Positions 61,820 to 64,000 of a stretch of DNA of 64,000 bases are shown here, piece by piece (position 1 is the first letter of the stretch; each line of letters starts with the position of its first letter). This DNA comes from Pseudomonas parafulva (lineage in GTDB: Bacteria; Pseudomonadota; Gammaproteobacteria; Pseudomonadales; Pseudomonadaceae), in NCBI RefSeq assembly GCF_002021815.1, contig NZ_CP019952.1:961001-1025000 (forward strand), given 5' to 3'. The notes under the pieces are model-generated. The model was not told the origin of the DNA and ran no database searches. It saw only the letters and a list, made by a program, of their open reading frames with translations. The translations under genes were made by a program, and so were the position numbers.

Positions 61820-61981
61820 ACCTCTCGGGGGTTAATCGGATTCCCCTGGCTCCTACACCTTTATTCCTCTGCCTGCATGTGGAGCATGACCCCGAATTGA
61901 GTGGTCCATGAATTGTGCAGGTACGCCTGATACAGAGGCCGGTAGTTACCGTTCAGAAATTTCTACAATTGCGGAGTGATC

Positions 61982-62851
61982 ATGCCCAAGGCTTCCCACC
62001 AAGATCTGCGTATTGCCTTCCGCGAGCTGCTCGCTTCAGGTTCTTGCTACCACACCGCCTCGGTGTTCGACCCCATGTCTGCGCGTATTGCCGCAGACCT
62101 GGGTTTTGAGGTCGGCATCCTTGGAGGGTCGGTGGCATCGTTGCAGGTACTGGCTGCGCCGGATTTTGCCCTGATCACACTCAGCGAATTCGTCGAGCAG
62201 GCCACGCGAATTGGTCGCGTAGCCCAATTGCCGGTACTGGCAGACGCTGACCACGGATACGGCAATGCGCTTAACGTGATGCGCACGGTCACGGAGCTGG
62301 AGCGCGCCGGTGTGGCGGCGTTGACGATCGAAGATACGCTGTTGCCGGCCCAGTTCGGCCGCAAGTCCACCGACCTGATATCGGTAGAAGAAGGCGTGGG
62401 CAAAATTCGCGCGGGGCTCGAGGCGCGCGTCGATTCGTCCCTGTCGATCATCGCCCGTACCAACGCCGGCGTGCTGAGCACCGAGGAAGTGATCGTGCGA
62501 ACCCAGAGCTACCAGAAAGCGGGTGCTGACGGCATCTGCATGGTAGGGGTGAAGGACTTCGACCAGCTCGAACAGATTGCCAGCCACCTGACCGTACCCT
62601 TGATGCTGGTGACCTACGGTAACCCCAACCTCCACGACGACGAGCGCCTGGCAAGCCTTGGCGTGCGCATCGCCGTCGACGGTCACGCGGCTTACTTCGC
62701 CGCCATCAAGGCGACGTACGACTGCCTGCGCCAGCAGCGTGGCCAGCAGCACAAGTCCGATAACTTGAGCGCCACCGAGCTTTCGCATACCTACACCCAG
62801 CCCGAGGACTACATCCGCTGGGCCAAGGAATACATGAGCGTCGAAGAGTAA
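61982..62851 (+). CDS. Isocitrate lyase/PEP mutase family protein, oxaloacetate decarboxylase-like
   Basis: A 289-aa TIM-barrel enzyme of the PEP-mutase/isocitrate-lyase superfamily. It has [29 protein letters not shown] (about residues 28-56), the Mg-binding [18 protein letters not shown] (about 86-103) and [14 protein letters not shown] (about 115-128). It lacks the KxCGH cysteine motif of true lyases such as PrpB. The P. aeruginosa homologue (PA4872) decarboxylates oxaloacetate, so this is the best call over the common label carboxyvinyl-carboxyphosphonate phosphorylmutase. ATG 61982 is 5 nt after GCGGAG. Confidence 0.87.
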   Translation: MPKASHQDLRIAFRELLASGSCYHTASVFDPMSARIAADLGFEVGILGGSVASLQVLAAPDFALITLSEFVEQATRIGRVAQLPVLADADHGYGNALNVMRTVTELERAGVAALTIEDTLLPAQFGRKSTDLISVEEGVGKIRAGLEARVDSSLSIIARTNAGVLSTEEVIVRTQSYQKAGADGICMVGVKDFDQLEQIASHLTVPLMLVTYGNPNLHDDERLASLGVRIAVDGHAAYFAAIKATYDCLRQQRGQQHKSDNLSATELSHTYTQPEDYIRWAKEYMSVEE

Positions 62852-62859
62852 GCGGGCGC

Positions 62860-63768
62860 TTACAGGTCCCGGTCCCAGGCCGGTTCCTCCTCAAAGCGCT
62901 GGACGAGAAAGTCCAGCAGGGTGCGCAAGGTCGCCGGCATGTGCTTGCGTGAGGTATAGACCGCCGTCAGGCCCAGGGCCTGCGGCCTGGCCTCGGGAAG
63001 CAGGCGCACCAGTTCTGCGCTGCGCAGGGCGGCGGCCGCCTGGTAGGACGGGAGCAAGGCGATGCCGGCCCCTGCTGCTACGGCCCTTTGCAAAGTCAGG
63101 GATTCGTTGGCACTGATGTTGCCCTTGACCGGCACCGCAACCGGTTGGCCGTCGACCTCGAATTGCCACACGCCATTGCCGTAATAGCTGTGTGTCAGGC
63201 AATTGTGGTGCGCCAGGTCCTCGACCCGCTCGGGCGTGCCGTGTTCGGCCAGGTAGGCGGGCGCGGCGCAGATCACCGAGCGGCATACGCTCAGGCGGCG
63301 GGCAACCAGGCTGGGGTCCAGGTCATTGCTGTTGCGGATGGCCAGGTCGATGCGTTCGTCCACCAGGTTCACGGTGCGATCGAGCATCTGCAGATCGACT
63401 TTTACCAAGGGGTACTGGCGCACGTAGGCGGCCACGGCATCGGCCAGCTGCGCCTGTCCAAATGACGTACTGACGCTGATACGCAATGTCCCTCGCGGTG
63501 TCTGGTCTTGCTGTTGTACGGCCCCTTGCAGTTCGCTGGCCAGCTCCAGCAATTGCCTGCAGCGCGGCAGGATGTCCTGGCCCGCGGCAGTGAGGCTGAG
63601 CCGGCGCGTGGTGCGCTGCATCAACCGCGCCCCCACCCACGCTTCGAGCTGTGCCAGGTACCGAGAGATCACGGGCCGCGAGAGCAGCAGGTGCTCGGCC
63701 GCCGCCGACTGACTGCCAAGGTCCACGACCGTGACGAAAACGCGCATAGCGGTTAGACGATCCATCAT
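62860..63768 (-). CDS. LysR-family transcriptional regulator
   Basis: A 302-aa LysR regulator of the large AaeR/DhcR-like clade. The HTH is at about residues 5-62 (TAMRVFVTVVDLGSQSAAAEHLLLSRPVISRYLAQLEAWVGARL), and the effector domain (about 92-290) begins GTLRISVSTSFGQAQLADAV. The start is ATG 63768 or the next codon, ATG 63765. It diverges from a gene of the metallo-beta-lactamase-fold type at the window edge, which is the likely target. It is convergent with the decarboxylase gene, so that gene is less likely to be controlled by it. Confidence 0.87.
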   Translation of the reverse strand: MMDRLTAMRVFVTVVDLGSQSAAAEHLLLSRPVISRYLAQLEAWVGARLMQRTTRRLSLTAAGQDILPRCRQLLELASELQGAVQQQDQTPRGTLRISVSTSFGQAQLADAVAAYVRQYPLVKVDLQMLDRTVNLVDERIDLAIRNSNDLDPSLVARRLSVCRSVICAAPAYLAEHGTPERVEDLAHHNCLTHSYYGNGVWQFEVDGQPVAVPVKGNISANESLTLQRAVAAGAGIALLPSYQAAAALRSAELVRLLPEARPQALGLTAVYTSRKHMPATLRTLLDFLVQRFEEEPAWDRDL

Positions 63769-63868
63769 TTGCCCGATTTTAGAAACAAACCATGTGCAAG
63801 CATGGCATTTTTCTACAGGGTATCGCCCCTTAAGCTCCCAGGCATTCCCATTCTGACGGATGCCTGCG

Positions 63869-64000
63869 ATGACACTGCTTTCTCCCTTGCGTGGCCTGGT
63901 GCTCGGATGCCTGGCCTGTGCCGCCCCACTGCTGGCAGCCGCCCCCCTGCAACTGGACGTTTACAACCCTGGCGCCGATGCGCCGTTCGCGGTCAGCTCC
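63869..64000 (+). CDS. Secreted protein, probable metallo-beta-lactamase-fold hydrolase, 5' end only
   Basis: I translated the 44 visible codons. A signal peptide (about residues 1-25, cleavage near LLAAA) is followed by LQLDVYNPGADAPFAVSS. This LDVYNPG...F.VSS start is what I recall of pseudomonad secreted MBL-fold hydrolases; the metal motif HxHxDH would lie beyond the window. GGA 8 nt upstream supports ATG 63869. It is divergent from the LysR gene. Confidence 0.5.
   Translation, partial: MTLLSPLRGLVLGCLACAAPLLAAAPLQLDVYNPGADAPFAVSS

Larger units (their letters stand above)
61635..61981. other. 347-nt gap between divergent MFS pump and decarboxylase genes
   Basis: No gene is seen. It holds a GTAAC-CTGA-GTTAC dyad near the pump promoter, and an NtrC-like palindrome inside a larger hairpin (61793-61833). 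The remaining sequence, to 61970, has no feature I can support. Confidence 0.55.

Noticed and set aside
61819..61981. Sigma-54 promoter downstream of the NtrC-like site
   Set aside because: No GG-N10-GC pair with acceptable flanks was found in this interval on the plus strand.

Overview
The window is ordinary, dense, GC-rich Pseudomonas chromosome (64 kb, about 61 genes). Protein families, gene order and control sites point to the P. putida group. Diagnostic items are ttgABC with a divergent ttgR and its operator, bifA-sodB, colRS, xenB, an mvaT-type H-NS protein, and pca genes with exact or near-exact PcaR operators. I see no rRNA, tRNA, IS element, prophage, integron or CRISPR array.

Layout. 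1-6.2 kb: 3' part of an ampG-like permease gene, an alkyltransferase-like DNA repair protein, a DUF481 outer-membrane protein, a HugZ-family protein, fxsA, and the heat-shock operon groES-groEL behind a sigma-32-type promoter and a four-hairpin leader. 6.2-10.3 kb: the ColRS envelope-stress system with two likely targets, a PAP2 lipid phosphatase and a methyltransferase. 10.3-16.4 kb: an iron-linked periplasmic cluster (imelysin icmP, di-haem oxidoreductase, second imelysin, DUF1513 protein), interrupted by two small genes of unknown function. 16.5-24.3 kb: bifA (c-di-GMP phosphodiesterase), sodB, argO/argP, an epimerase-like SDR, a coiled-coil membrane protein, xenB. 24.4-31.2 kb: lipid and small-enzyme genes, including ornithine-lipid olsB-olsA and a YceI/cardiolipin-synthase pair. 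31.2-39.8 kb: fumarase, an iron-sulfur reductase, pykA, a PilZ protein, sbcB, mvaT, purU. 40-46.5 kb: a three-gene glycosyltransferase/deacetylase/flippase-like operon, a dCache chemoreceptor, a HerA-like ATPase. 46.6-53.3 kb: phosphate permease, then pcaR, pcaF and pcaT. 53.4-64 kb: the TtgABC multidrug efflux pump with TtgR, an EmrB-type MFS pump, a PEP-mutase-family decarboxylase, a LysR regulator and the start of a probable metallo-beta-lactamase-fold gene.

How parts work together. ColS keeps the glutamates described for metal sensing in P. putida, and a full ColR box lies between colR and the phosphatase gene, so metal-triggered lipid or LPS remodelling is the likely output. PcaR operators overlap the pcaR promoter and precede pcaF, but pcaK and pcaBDC are absent from the places they occupy in KT2440 (from memory). 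TtgR sits opposite the pump it represses.

Most worth a second look: the two-gene insertion at 14.0-14.9 kb, the uncharacterised glycoconjugate operon at 40-43 kb, a possible small RNA fired divergently from the PcaR operators, the reduced pca cluster, and two perfect 13-bp inverted repeats with identical 24-nt spacers, one of which covers a Shine-Dalgarno sequence. I found no clearly new defence or mobile system.
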